DNA from: Pleurostoma richardsiae
Taxonomy: Eukaryota; Ascomycota; Sordariomycetes; Calosphaeriales; Pleurostomataceae
Direction of reading: 5' to 3'
DNA length: 64,000 nucleotides
Assembly (NCBI GenBank): GCA_030052745.1
Contig: JANBVO010000023.1
Location: forward strand, 62,001-126,000
A program made the translations under genes and the position numbers. Of the stretch, positions 20,448 to 31,830 are shown piece by piece. Every line of letters starts with the position of its first letter. Position 1 is the stretch's first letter. The notes under the pieces are model-generated. The model worked only from the letters and a program-made list of their open reading frames with translations, did not search any database and was not told the origin of the DNA.

Positions 20448-21935
20448 ATGAATGAGAACCCATACCGATGGCGGCCCCCCAGGCCAAACTACTTGCCTCA
20501 CGACCCCAGTACCGACTACTCTGTCGTGGAGGAGTATGTCCCGCTGGGGCATTCGACGGACCTGGAGAACGCGACGTACTTCAACAAGTGCAAGCGCACA
20601 GCGCAGGAGTTCAACATCACGAGGCCAAAGGGCTACAATGTCTCCTTCCACGCCAACCCGGAGATGGAGAAGCATCATTTCGGCCAGACTCACCCGATGA
20701 AACCCTGGCGGCTAACGCTGTCCAAGAGCCTGATCATGTCCTACGGCATGAACTTTGCCATGGACAACTACATCACCAGGGCAGCCACATACGAAGAGCT
20801 GAACTCATTTCACGCCAGCGACTATCTGGACTTCCTAGCCACTGTCGCGCCCGAGCCGGTGCCGCGAGACATCGACAACTACGGCACCGACCTGAAATTC
20901 AACCTTGGCGGCTCCGACTGCCCCCTGTTTGAGGGTCTGTACGACTACTGCTCCATGTCGGCGGGCACCTCGTTAAATGCCGCGCGTAAGATTTGCAACA
21001 AGGAATCCGACATCGCCATAGCATGGGGTGGCGGTCTGCATCATGCCAAGAAGGCAGAGGCCTCCGGTTTCTGCTACATCAACGACATCGTACTCGCTGT
21101 ACTGCAACTTCTGAGGTGTTATCCCCGGGTGCTCTATATCGACATTGACGTCCACCATGGCGACGGAGTCGAGGAGGCCTTCTTCTCTACCGACCGCGTC
21201 ATGACGGTCTCTTTTCACAAATACGACCCCCTTAACTTCTTTCCGGGCACGGGCGGCCTCGACGATAACGGCCCAAAGAGCGAGCACAATCCCGGTGCCC
21301 ATCATGCTCTCAACGTACCCCTGCAGGACGGCATTACCGATGAGCAGTACGAGTGGCTCTTCAAGGCGGTCATCGGCGAGACGGTGGCGCGCTTCCGGCC
21401 CTCGGCCATCTGCCTACAGTGCGGCGCCGACTCTCTGGCCGGCGACCGGCTGGGCCGCTTCAACCTGCAGGTGCAGGGCCACGGCGCCTGCGTCGAGTAC
21501 TGCAAGACCCTGGGCCTGCCGATGATCATGTTCGGGGGCGGCGGCTACACGCCGCGCAACGTGGCGCGCGCGTGGGCCAACGAGACGAGCATCGCCATCG
21601 GCGCGCAGAAGAAGATCGACCCGATCCTCCCGCTGCACACGCCGTTCCGCGAGCACTTCCGGCAGGACACGCTGTACCCGACGCTGGAGCAGATCCTGGG
21701 CGAGCCGCGGCAGAATAAGAACCAGCAGAAGCGCCTCCTAGAGATCATCCAGCACATCACGGAGCAGCTGCGGTTCGTGAACGCGTCGCCGAGCGTGCAG
21801 TACCAGGTCATACCGCCCGACCTGGGAGTCCTCCGGGACGAGGTGGAGGAGCGGATCAAGGAGGAGAACGAGGCGAAGAATGGAACCCTCAGGAAGATCA
21901 GGGAGGAGGGGGTCGGTGTTGAGGGAGAGCTTTAG
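20448..21935 (+). CDS. Class I histone deacetylase Hos2-like
   Basis: An intronless frame encodes 495 residues. The deacetylase domain spans about 65-385. Residues 65-95 (HHFGQTHPMKPWRLTLSKSL) match the Hos2 branch rather than Rpd3. Catalytic features are the His dyad in GGGLHHAKK (His198-199), zinc ligands in DIDVHHGDG (Asp234, His236) and CGADSLAGDRLG, and the transition-state Tyr in GGGGYTPRN. The PGTG segment (NFFPGTGGLDDNGP) is as in fungal Hos2 proteins. Hos2 removes acetyl groups from histones H3/H4 as part of the Set3 complex in the nucleus; orthologues in plant-pathogenic fungi affect conidiation and virulence. The C-terminal ~100 residues are charged (EEVEERIKEENEAK). The start is the first ATG in frame; MNENPYRWRPPRP is typical of filamentous-fungal orthologues. 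Confidence 0.95.
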   Translation: MNENPYRWRPPRPNYLPHDPSTDYSVVEEYVPLGHSTDLENATYFNKCKRTAQEFNITRPKGYNVSFHANPEMEKHHFGQTHPMKPWRLTLSKSLIMSYGMNFAMDNYITRAATYEELNSFHASDYLDFLATVAPEPVPRDIDNYGTDLKFNLGGSDCPLFEGLYDYCSMSAGTSLNAARKICNKESDIAIAWGGGLHHAKKAEASGFCYINDIVLAVLQLLRCYPRVLYIDIDVHHGDGVEEAFFSTDRVMTVSFHKYDPLNFFPGTGGLDDNGPKSEHNPGAHHALNVPLQDGITDEQYEWLFKAVIGETVARFRPSAICLQCGADSLAGDRLGRFNLQVQGHGACVEYCKTLGLPMIMFGGGGYTPRNVARAWANETSIAIGAQKKIDPILPLHTPFREHFRQDTLYPTLEQILGEPRQNKNQQKRLLEIIQHITEQLRFVNASPSVQYQVIPPDLGVLRDEVEERIKEENEAKNGTLRKIREEGVGVEGEL

Positions 21936-23771
21936 GGCGGGGTTTGCACGGATTTTTCTGGTCTGAGATACCTATGGGTGTTAGATGGTTGGTCCATGAG
22001 CAATGACTTGAGCGTCTGATTCCGGTTATATAAAATGTCAAGGCCGGTCGAGGAGTGATCTGAAACAACAATATACCATTCCTTGACATAAGGACTGTAT
22101 TTGATGAGAGTCCAGCGATAATTGGCCCTCACGAGAACGGGGAGACCTTATAAATGACAAATCGACGTTGTGCTGGTACATACGACCATACCCAGCAGAA
22201 TACACGGGATCCCGTCCGCTCTCCCCTCGTTAAACTGCTGAGGGCCGGATTAGTAGTTGGGTCGGTGACGACCAGCGAATACCCGGTGTTGTATGTTTTT
22301 GCCCTTTTTTGCTTTTATCGTGCTGCTTTCTATCTCCTCTTCTCGGCCGTCCGTTTTCCTTTTTATCAGTTTTCCTGTCCCTACGCCTGTACGAACTACA
22401 GTCACGGTACTGTCAAGGGATGGACGACAAAGTCTCCGATTGTCTTATCGGGTGCCTTTCTACTACGATAGCGCGGTGACAGACCGGCGGCAGTGTCCGC
22501 CGACGACACAATCCATCTGCTGTTGAGAGCATCGGATGCCAAGCATCTCCAGGCGCCGGAGCTGTATTCTAGACTGGTTACAGCCATTCTAGCTTCGATG
22601 CATCTCCCCGGCCTCATTGTCATGCGGTTCGAGCCTGGCATCGAGAGACCGGAGACGGCCGCCAGCCGACGCCGGTGTTGGAAATTTGCCTATATCCGAT
22701 ACCCACAACGGCGGCTCTCTACACTACTCTACGATCGAAAAAGCGACTACTGCAGAGTATGCAACTCGGAAGGGCCGTTTGGAGGGCCCCTCCCGTATCT
22801 GCGGCTCTCGAATTTTTTTCTTGACCTTCTCCGCCCAATCTCACAATCCCATCTCGTCAACCGTCCGAGCTGGACGGGGCTGGCCAATGGGTCAAGCGGC
22901 CGGGGCATGGCCAGAGCTTCGTCCGGATCCGCTCGAAGCCCACGGATTGGACCGAAGAGCGCATCGAATAGCCTTGCAGGAGAAGCTCGGCGGGGTTGCC
23001 GGGCGCTTCCACTGCTGGCTGGCTGGCTGGCAGGTATGTGGCATCTACACTACACGATCTCGGCATGCCCAGATCTGGTCATGTGCCCAAGAAGCAAATT
23101 TTCTTCATTGCATCATGCAGTTGCAGCAAAGCACAGACTAGCCGGGGGGCGGCATCTGGCAGGCGCATCTCGCCGTTGCTGGGGTCATCTCGATTCTGTG
23201 GTGCACGAGGTAACACTGGACCGTGACACACACGAGCCACTCACACACTATCACCGTCTGACTTCCACTGTGAGGCCATGCCCGCCCGGCCTGGCCTGGC
23301 CGGCCTTCCGGAGTGGGGGAGGAGGCGATTGACGGGGCGGGACGCCCTCAAGTGAGGGGCAAGTGGTGAATTGGGAGTGTAGGTGAGTTAGAGCACGGCA
23401 AGGTTTCCCAACGCCTTTTACTTGCTTCAGGCTGCTCCGTCCTCTCCTCCTCGCCCTCTTTCTCCTATTCTGTGATGTCAGAGCTATCTCGCCTATCTCT
23501 GGTATCTCTCAGCCGTCTCAGCTGTTGCGGCACAAGTGCGCCTCGATCCTGCTGGGGGCCCGCCGGAGCTGCACGTCGCTAGCAACCTAGCTCACCTCTT
23601 ATCAACGAACCGGTGCATTGGCGAATCCCGGCCGCCGTGCGAGCACAGGCCTGCAGATCGACTGCCCCACCAAACGCTTGGTGGTGGCCACCGGCCCCGT
23701 CTGTCTCTGTGTGTGTGTGATTCTCCATTATCTGGCTAGCTTAGCCGTATAAGTAGGCGGCTGGGCTAGCT
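21936..23771. other. Intergenic region HOS2 / FMP42-like gene
   Basis: No gene is recognised in 1.8 kb. It holds T/C-rich tracts (22280-22385), a short (GGCT)n run at about 23016-23031, and several open frames without bias or signature, including one of 279 codons at 22493-23332 that looks like chance. The last 100 bases contain a TATAAG at 23748. Confidence 0.5.
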
Positions 23772-25812
23772 ATGCCCTCCTCCGACAAATGTCGTCGTTC
23801 TGGAGGGCAAGCAGGCAGCTCGAGATTCGTGTCGTCCAAGTTCCCCGAGTTGATTGACCGGGCCGAGTCGCTCAGGATGTCTCTCAACCGTGTGTCCTCT
23901 CTCGAGAGCTTCACATTTGCCCCTCACGACCACCATGCCAGGCGGAACTCGGAGGCGTCGTCCCGCTCCCGGAAGCTGAGCTTCAACCCTCTTCCCGACG
24001 AGTGGAATCCCCCGGCCGCGAAAGCAGACGAAGTCCAGGCTATTGGAGCCTTTGAAGTCCCCACATGGAAGAGACTGTGTAAGTCTACTGCGGTGTCATG
24101 GCGTCTTGGCCACAGCTCTGACTCTGCGCAGTGCAGATCGCCGCCACCGTGGTGTACTGCCTGTTCGCGGCAGGAATCATCTTCGGATATGCCGCCCTGA
24201 AACCTGTCCTCAAGAAAGAGGGTGCCTACCGAGAGACCTGCAGTGTCAGTAACGACGATCCCGACAGCATAAACACCTGTGGTGAGTACCTGCGTGAATC
24301 TCTGCTCAGGTTGGATGTTGAGATAGAGAATTAACATGCCGTCTCAGTCGAGATCCGTCTCAATTTCATGTTCACTGTTGCCGCAGTTTCGACCAATGTA
24401 GCGGCTCTTCCGATTGGCGCCATCCTCGATCACTATGGTCCCCGGGTCTGCGGCCTCCTGGGCAGCTGCTTCCTCACTGCCGGTGCGCTGTTCATGGTGT
24501 TTGAGAACCAGCTGCCCTTCGACGGCCTCATCTGCGGGTACTTCTTCCTGGCACTTGGCGGCCCCTTCACCTACATATCGTCGTTCCAGCTGTCCAATGC
24601 CTTCCCGAGACACTCCGGCCTGATCCTGGCCCTTCTCACCGGGTCCTTCGATGCGTCGAGCGCACTGTTCCTGGTCTACCGCATCGTCTTCGAGAAGACG
24701 AACGGGAGCCTCGGCCACCGTAGGTTCTTCACGTACTACCTGGTGGTGCCCGTCGTCATCGTCCTCGTGCAGATCTTCCTGCTGCCGAAGCAGTCCTACA
24801 AGACGGTGGGCGAGCTCATCGAGGAGATCGAGGAGCCGATATCAGACGTCGAGCCGTACGACCAGGTGGACGAGCACACCGCCCTGCTGCGCGAGGAGCG
24901 CAGGGAGCAGCGGGCCTCGATCGTCTCGAACATCGAGGAGCTGCTGGGCTCGGCCCAGGCGGATAAGCAGATGAAGAAGGAGGAGCGCAAGAACGAGATC
25001 TCGGGCGTCTGGGGCGTGATGCACAACAACACAGCCCTAGAGCAGATCTTCTCGCCCTGGTTCATCCTGATCTGCCTATTCACAGGTCAGTTTAGGCGCA
25101 ACTGGACTTCCTCGAGTGTCGGTCCAGCTAACATCGGATGCAGTTATCCAAATGACGCGGATCAACTACTTCGTAGCCACCATAAGGCCCCAGTACGAGG
25201 CGATCTTCCACTCACACGAAAAGGCCGTTGAGATCAACAACTTCTTCGACATGGCCCTGCCTCTCGGCGGCCTCATCTCGATCCCCTTCATCGGACTCTT
25301 CCTCGACCACACAAGCACGGTGGCGGTCCTGACAACCCTAGTCACAGTGGCCACCATCATCGGCGTCTTCGGCATCATCCCCCACATGTGGTCCGCCTAC
25401 ATCAACGTCTGTCTGTTCGTCCTGTACCGACCGTAAGTTCATCTGCAGCCCCCTCCAGCAGATCATTGCTCGGCCTCGCCGCCAGGATATCCAAAGCGCT
25501 GATCCTCGTCGCAGATTCTACTATACCTCCGTGTCGGACTACAGCGCCAAGGTCTTCGGCTTCCGCACCTTCGGCAAGGTCTACGGGACCATCATCTGCC
25601 TGTCCGGCCTGTTCAACTTCTCACAGTCTGGGCTGGACTTCCTCTTCCACGAGGTGTTCGGCGGCAACCCGGTCCCCGTGAACCTCATCCTGCTGGCGGC
25701 GGGCCTGGCCGTGGGCGTCGCGCTGGTGCTGTTCGTCGGACTCAAGTCGCGGTCCATGAAGCGGAAGATGCTGGAGGAGGAGGCGGAGGGCGCGTTCACG
25801 GGGAGCGACTGA
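23772..25812 (+). CDS. Fmp42-like major facilitator (SLC43-type) membrane protein
   Basis: Exons 23772-24078, 24132-24281, 24348-25085, 25144-25432 and 25515-25812 total 593 residues. About twelve membrane segments begin at residue ~104 (LQIAATVVYCLFAAGIIFGY). Family landmarks are AALKPVLKKEG, LPIGAILDHYGPRVCGLLGS, GPFTYISSFQLSN, LALLTGSFDASSALFL, RINYFVATIRPQ, DMALPLGGLISIPFIG and FYYTSVSDYSAKVFGF, which match yeast Fmp42. An acidic cytosolic loop (EELIEEIEEPISD to MKKEERK) separates the two halves. Yeast Fmp42 was found in mitochondrial/vacuolar preparations and its substrate is unknown; related animal SLC43 proteins carry amino acids. The start is uncertain: a TATAAG only ~20 bases upstream of 23772 suggests translation may begin at the in-frame ATG at 23877. 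Confidence 0.9.
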
Positions 25813-27577
25813 GGCGAGTCAAGTGCTCTGGTGGGTGTCTGATGTGATGTTTTGTGTCTTGGGGGGAAGGGGAGGGGTTCTGGTCTGCGCTGAAGCGTAT
25901 GCGTATGCGTACTTAGAAGATGTGTTTTAAGGAGCATTTGCGGTCTTTGCTAAGGCGTTGGGAGTCGAGCCTGTTATCTGAGGCGGAGGTAGGCAAAAAG
26001 TGTGGTGTTCGTTCGAGACATGCCAGCTATGACATCTTACATCCAGTTATCTGGGAGCGTCACAACAGTTCACATAGTATATATGATCATGACTCCATGA
26101 CTCCCAGGGTGGGATAAGACATCATGCAGGTTTCTGTGAAGAACAAGTCAGATGAGTTGCTTCCTTGCGGAATTCTACTTCGATTCTACAAGGACAAGCC
26201 AGTCCTTGATGGATTCCCTCGTCCACCCAGAGCTGTCGCAAGGTCAGCACCTGCCGACGATCGCGAATTCTATGAGCGATCTGAGACATCTCAGTGTTAA
26301 ATTCGTTGTCTGGCTCCCATAGTCTAAGATGAGAATAGTCTCACAAGCAGTTGCGGTGCTGTGCGAACCCTTCATGGTTCCCGCAAGTAGTGGCACAACA
26401 CTGGCCCGTCTAGAAGGCGGCGTTCCACTCCCGGACGGCAGGTCTCGACCTGCAGACAGCATCAACGAGCTGGTTGATTATATTCAGCAGCTCGCTTTAC
26501 AGAATGGATCTTCTGTAACCAAGAGGCATCCTCGCAACCTCAGGATTTACTGTACTAAACCCGAGTCTACGCCGGCCTTCTGACGAAGGTGACATTTGGC
26601 ATCTATCGACCAGCCACCTACCTGAGATTCGTAAAAAAGTACGATCCGATTGTGGTGCACGCCGGGCTATGACCCTAGGCCTGAGTCGGACTTGCGGAAT
26701 CGGAGAGTGGCCTGCATCGCGGAAGTCATATGTATACCTTACATACAACATCAGCGTAGTCCGAGCCCGTACCCGTCTTTAGCACAGATGTTGGTGAGAT
26801 GAGCCCCGCCATCCCCGCCGAGCCGCCGTGGGGCCAGTGCCAGGGTCCTAAGCTCCATTCAGCTCGAGGGCGGTTAAGATGCCATGCCATTAGGGTCTCG
26901 ACGCGCCGGGTATCGAAGAAGGAGAGTCTGTGGGTTCGCGTATGGGAGGGGAGGATGTTATTAAATATGCGGCATAACCCAATACGAACCGGCATCTCGC
27001 CGGGCGCTTCCCCCGTCGGGCCATACAGTACGCAGACCGAGCAGCCATTCGCCATTCGCTCCCGCATCAGCAGCCTTAAGCGCCCGTTGGACGGCACCAA
27101 TCAACGGCCATTCCCGCGATGGCGCCCGCAGGGCCAAGCCAAGGAGGGGAAGGGGCCAGGATGATGCCGCCGGCGGGCGCCTGTCCCTCCCGCCGACTCC
27201 CTGCACGCGTGGCCGCCGCAACGTCGAGGCGCTCTGTGCTTTGTCTGTGGTCCCTCGGCCCTTTGCTTGGTTGGTATTTCTTGATCGTTGCTGCTTCGCG
27301 TTGCCTTTGCGCCGAAACAAAGCCTTTCTGTGCTCCTCGAGCTCTTTCTTGTCTCGAAGCTGTCTCGTCCAGTTGCTCGTCTTCCCGGAACCATCACGGG
27401 CGACCTGATATGCGGCCCTGAACCAGACCCCACCCCCTTGGACAAGTGACAAAGTCCAAAGTACAGTACTCGAATCCAAGCTCCAAAAATAACTTTCCCT
27501 CTTCGTCGCTGTGCGTCATCCTGCGTGCGCCTGTCTAACGGCAACCGGCCGCGTACCTGCGCAAGTCCAGCATCGCC
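25813..27577. other. Intergenic region FMP42-like gene / WW-PhoD gene
   Basis: No gene is supported. An 84-codon frame at 26329-26583 is the most protein-like, but it matches nothing I know. The part after about 27200 is pyrimidine-rich and is probably the 5' leader of the next gene. Confidence 0.5.
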
Positions 27578-30500
27578 ATGGCCGACCGATCGAGGGGGCT
27601 GTCAGACGAAGAGCTCTTCATGAGCAGGCCCGCCGAGGAGTGCGACAGCCCGACCGTCGAGCCTCTCAGGATATTCAAGCCCCAGAGCCCTACGCTGGCC
27701 GCAGACAAGCCGACCGAACGCTTCAAGTACCCTGCGCCGACCGCCTCTGCGGCCGCCGCCCCTCCATCCTCCTACTCCTCTTCGTCGAAGAAGCCGAGCT
27801 TCCCCTTGCCGCCCGGCGCATCCAGCTCTGCGAGCCCACTGCCATACCCGGACGACGAGATAGTCTCAAAGCCCTCCAGGCCCTCGTACGCTCAAGACAG
27901 CCGCAAGTCGTCAGCATCAAGCAAGAGCTACGCCAGTCCAGTCTCAGCGTCAGGCTCATACAATGACACCTCGCCCCGGCTGAACCTAAGTCCCGTGGAC
28001 AGCAAGGGACCGGGCCTTGCAGAACGTCGTGGGACTGCCCCTAGACCCATCACCAGCCCGTCCAGCCCAGGCGGAGACAAAGACGAGCTGTTTGCGAAAC
28101 CTCTGGTGAACCCCCAGCAGAAGATCTCTACGGCTTACCAGCAGAAGCCTTACTACCCTCCCCCTGGCGGCGCATCACGACTGGCTGTCACCAGCACCAG
28201 TGCTTCGCCGCCCAATGCCGGTCATCGCCAAGAGCAAGACACTCTAAAGATGCCGGTGGACAACGGCGTGAACCGCTTCGCTTCTACGGCGTCTACGTCG
28301 ACCACCCGTGCCAACAGAGGATCGCCACCGCCACCGGAGACTCCCATCGTCGAGCCCGGCAATCCCCCCGGCGGTGGCATCGAGGCACGGTATGCGGCCG
28401 CCGGTATCTCCGGCACCGCGACCCTCAGCCAGTTTCAGGCACAGAGTGCGGCCGCAACACAGCGGCTGGCAGCATATGGCGGGCAGGCTCCGACGCAGCA
28501 GCCAGCGGCGCGACCGTGGACGCCAACCGAGACCCCTGATCAGCAGCCTCACGGCCCCCCTACCGTCTATCAAGGTTCGAACCCTGTTACAAGTCCTGCG
28601 CCGCCGACTTTCAGTCCTCCTCCTCAACAACAACAACAGCCTGCGCCGGGCCAAAATCAGCCGAGCCTGCAAGTGAGCGTTCTGGAGCAAGACTTCCAGC
28701 GCATGCAGGCCTCGACTCCTCCTCCGGCGTACACTAGTGTTAATCCTAATGCGAATTCGCAAGCGTATCCGAATGAGAAGCAACGGCCACAGGCCGCCGC
28801 ATCGAGTGCAAACTCCACTCCAGCTCCGGCCGTTGCCTCTGCCGCCGTGGCTGGCATCCCCGGTCCCGCCAACAATGCGGCGCCGAACGGGACCGCGAAG
28901 CAGAGCAGCCCTGCCGCTGCCGGACTCGCTTCTCCAGCCCTGCAGCACCCGGGTCACCCGGCTTTTGCCAACGACCCGCGGCCAGAGGCCACGCAGAATG
29001 GTCAGCCTGCCCTGTCGCACACGCCGTCAGTAGCTGCTGGCCCTGCGTCACCCCCGCCACTGCCGGAGGGATGGATCGCTCACCTGGACCAGAACTCTGG
29101 TCAGTACTACTACATCCACCTTGCCACGCAAGCTACACAGTGGGAGTTTCCCAAGGGGCCGAATCCTCTGCACCACGAGACAGCCCCTCTTTCACCGACT
29201 GCGTCTACATATGGAAACCCGTTGATGTCTCCGTTTGGCGGGAAGCAGCCCATGGCATCTCCTAGCCTCTATCCTCCTCAAACACCCGGATACGCAGAGA
29301 GCATCATGAGCGTCGCCGCATCTGCAACGCCCACTGCGGCAGGGTTCTCAGGGCCGCCGCCGAGTGCCGGTGTGGACATGTACAAGATTACCCCCACTAA
29401 TGGTGTTTACTTTGGACCGTATCTTCGCTATGTGAACATGGACGTCGAGAAAGGTATCTGGCTGGGCAGCATCTTGATCGTCACGGAAGCACCCCAGCCG
29501 CCGACGATCCACATCCACCGGAGCATGGACCTGTCTCCAAACCCACGGCAGCTGATGCATCAGACGATATTCACGCACCAGCGGTGGACATTCTACAAAT
29601 ACGACATCGACCTGCAGATGAGTGACGCCGGGACGGAGCGCTGGACCTACGCCGTGACCTCGCATCTGGGCTGCACGAGGTACGAGTTCGTCGTGGCCGG
29701 ACGGCACGAGCTGGGCTGGCGCTTCATCGCGCACTCGGGCAACGACTTCGCGCCGAGCACCTCACAGAACGAGAGGGCCAAGCTCGGCGGAACGGGCTTC
29801 ATGTGGAAGGACGTGCTGCAGAAGAACGTCGAGTGCGGCGGGTTCCACGTCCAGCTTGGACTCGGCGACCAGATCTACGGGGACCGGCTGTGGAGGGAGG
29901 TGCCGCTGCTGAAGCAGTGGCTGGCCATGCAGGGCCGAGAGAACCGGAAGAATGCGCAGTGGACGGCAAGGCACGAGGAGGACGTGTCGCATTCCTACTT
30001 CCACTATTATACGAGCCACTTCGACCAGCCCTTCCTTCGCGAGGCATTCGCCCAGATCCCTCATATTCTCCAGATTGATGACCACGACATGTAAGTGCCA
30101 ACATTGGCTAGGATTGGGGAGGATTGAAGCTAACATGGCAAACAGCTTTGATGGCTTTGGGTCATACCCCGAGTATATGCAGCAGTCTGCCATCTTCAAG
30201 AATATCGGGCGCATCGCTATCGAGATGTACCTGCTCTTCCAGCACCACACAACAATCGAGATAATGCGCAACGTCAATAGCGACCTCGATCTCTTCACCA
30301 TCACCGGCACCGGCTGGCACTTTGTCAAATATCTCGGGCCTGCAGTCGTCGTCGTGGGACCCGACCTCCGATCCGAGCGGACGGCCACTCGCGTCATGGC
30401 CGGCCCAACATACCAGGGCCTCTTTCCCAAGGTGGCCATGCTACCGCCCAGCGTGCAGCACTGCATCTGGATGCTGTCGGTGCCGGTGGTCTACCCGCGG

Positions 30501-31422
30501 CTCGACACGATGGAGACGCTGGCCAACACGTTCGCGACGGGCAAGAAGGCGGTCAACACGACGTACAACCTGCTGGGCAAGGTGACTAGCTCGGTGGCGG
30601 GCGTTGTGGGCGGCAAGGAGGTGGTGCAGCAGGGGTTCACGACGATGAAGAAGATGGTGGGCAAGCAGGGGCTCATGGGCAACGTGCTCAACCAGTTCGG
30701 CGAGATCGACATCGCCGAGGAGCTCAAGGACCTGTGGACGCACGATTCCAAGGACCTGGAGCGCACGTACCTGATCCGCACGCTGCAGGGCATCGCGCAC
30801 CAGAAGGGCATACGGATGACGTTCCTGTCTGGAGGTAAGCCTTCTTTCCGCGCCCGCCTTTCCCATCCCATCATAACAAACCCCGTCTCCCTCGCCCAGC
30901 ATACCCATGTTCATGTCTTGCTAACGATCTCGGAAAACAGACGTCAACTGCGCCGGCGCCGGGCTCGTTCACGACCCCTCCCACCCCTCGGACCACAAGA
31001 CCATGTACCAGCTCATCACCTCGCCCATCGTCGCGGCCCCGGCCTCCAACTACCTCCTCAAGCTGCTGCACAGCGGGTCCTCGACCAAGATGCTCTACGT
31101 GCCCGCCAACGGGCACCGGTCCTCGCCGTCCGAGGCCTCGGACACCAAGGAGGACATGATGGAGATCTTCCACACCGACGCGTCCGGGTCGGCCCGCGAG
31201 ATGAAGAAGCTGATGGGCCGCCGCAACTACGCCGCCTTCCTGGCGTACGACCCGGAGGCCGTCCCCGGCACGGCGTACGCGTCGCCGGCCGGGCAGGCCC
31301 AGCAGCAGGGCTTGAGCCGGCTGAGCCTCGCGGTGGACTTTGTGGTCCAGGGGGACGGGGCGTTCACGACGCCGACCAAGTACGGACCCGTCATCGTGCC
31401 GCATCTGGAGTTCGGGCACTGA
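27578..31422 (+). CDS. WW-domain protein with PhoD-like metallophosphatase domain
   Basis: Exons 27578-30090, 30146-30834 and 30941-31422 give 1227 residues. Residues 1-490 are disordered and rich in Pro/Ser/Ala/Gln. A WW domain lies at about 494-528 (LPEGWIAHLDQNSGQYYYIH, ending TQWEFP) with both signature Trp residues and the final Pro. The C-terminal half is a PhoD-like phosphatase module: GGFHVQLGLGDQIYGDRLW (metal-binding Asp region), QIDDHDIFDGFGSYP (Asp-Asp-His metal motif, formed across the first intron), then HHTTIEI, and a distal SGDVNCAG formed across the second intron. Homologues in fungi are cytosolic proteins of unknown substrate; PhoD relatives hydrolyse phosphodiesters with Fe/Ca. 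The WW domain should bind Pro-rich partners, possibly its own N-terminus. The gene is convergent with the phosphomannomutase gene. Confidence 0.92.
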
Positions 31423-31830
31423 GGGGATGGTGGTGGTGGTCGGGGTTTGATGACCGTGATGAAACGAGTGGCAAGCGGCTGTTTCTTTTCTATCCCTGTT
31501 CTCGATGTGTCCCCTTTTTATTTAGAATATTCGGCCTAGTTCATATGACACGTTCTCAAGCGGGATTTCGATGTTATTTATTTAGTTAAGCATCTATCCA
31601 CAGTTCTAGCCATTGATGGTATCTATTTTTCTCGTGAAGGCCGTTGTTGGCCCGACCATGCAGGTCCTGCCCTGCTTGGCTGGTTTCTGCATTTTCCCTA
31701 CCCGGATTGTCCTGCTCTCCTCCTTCGAAACGACGCATGCGAGGATTCCCATCTTATACGCACAAGCTCGACTCTAGTCGATGCGCCTCCCAGCTTGGGC
31801 CGAGCTCTTTAAACAAATCAAGAGGTTCTA
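31423..31830. other. Convergent 3' intergenic region
   Basis: This holds the 3' untranslated regions of the WW-PhoD gene and the phosphomannomutase gene. A TTTATTTAG-like AT-rich stretch occurs at 31510-31590. No gene is seen. Confidence 0.6.

Noticed and set aside
22493-23332. 279-codon plus-strand frame between HOS2 and the Fmp42-like gene
   Set aside because: It has no ATG context, no family resemblance and mixed composition, and overlapping frames on both strands are equally open.
26329-26583. 84-codon plus-strand frame with protein-like composition
   Set aside because: Short, no recognised homology, no neighbour or splice support.
28244-29020. 258-codon minus-strand Arg-rich frame
   Set aside because: Shadow of the low-complexity N-terminal part of the WW-PhoD gene.
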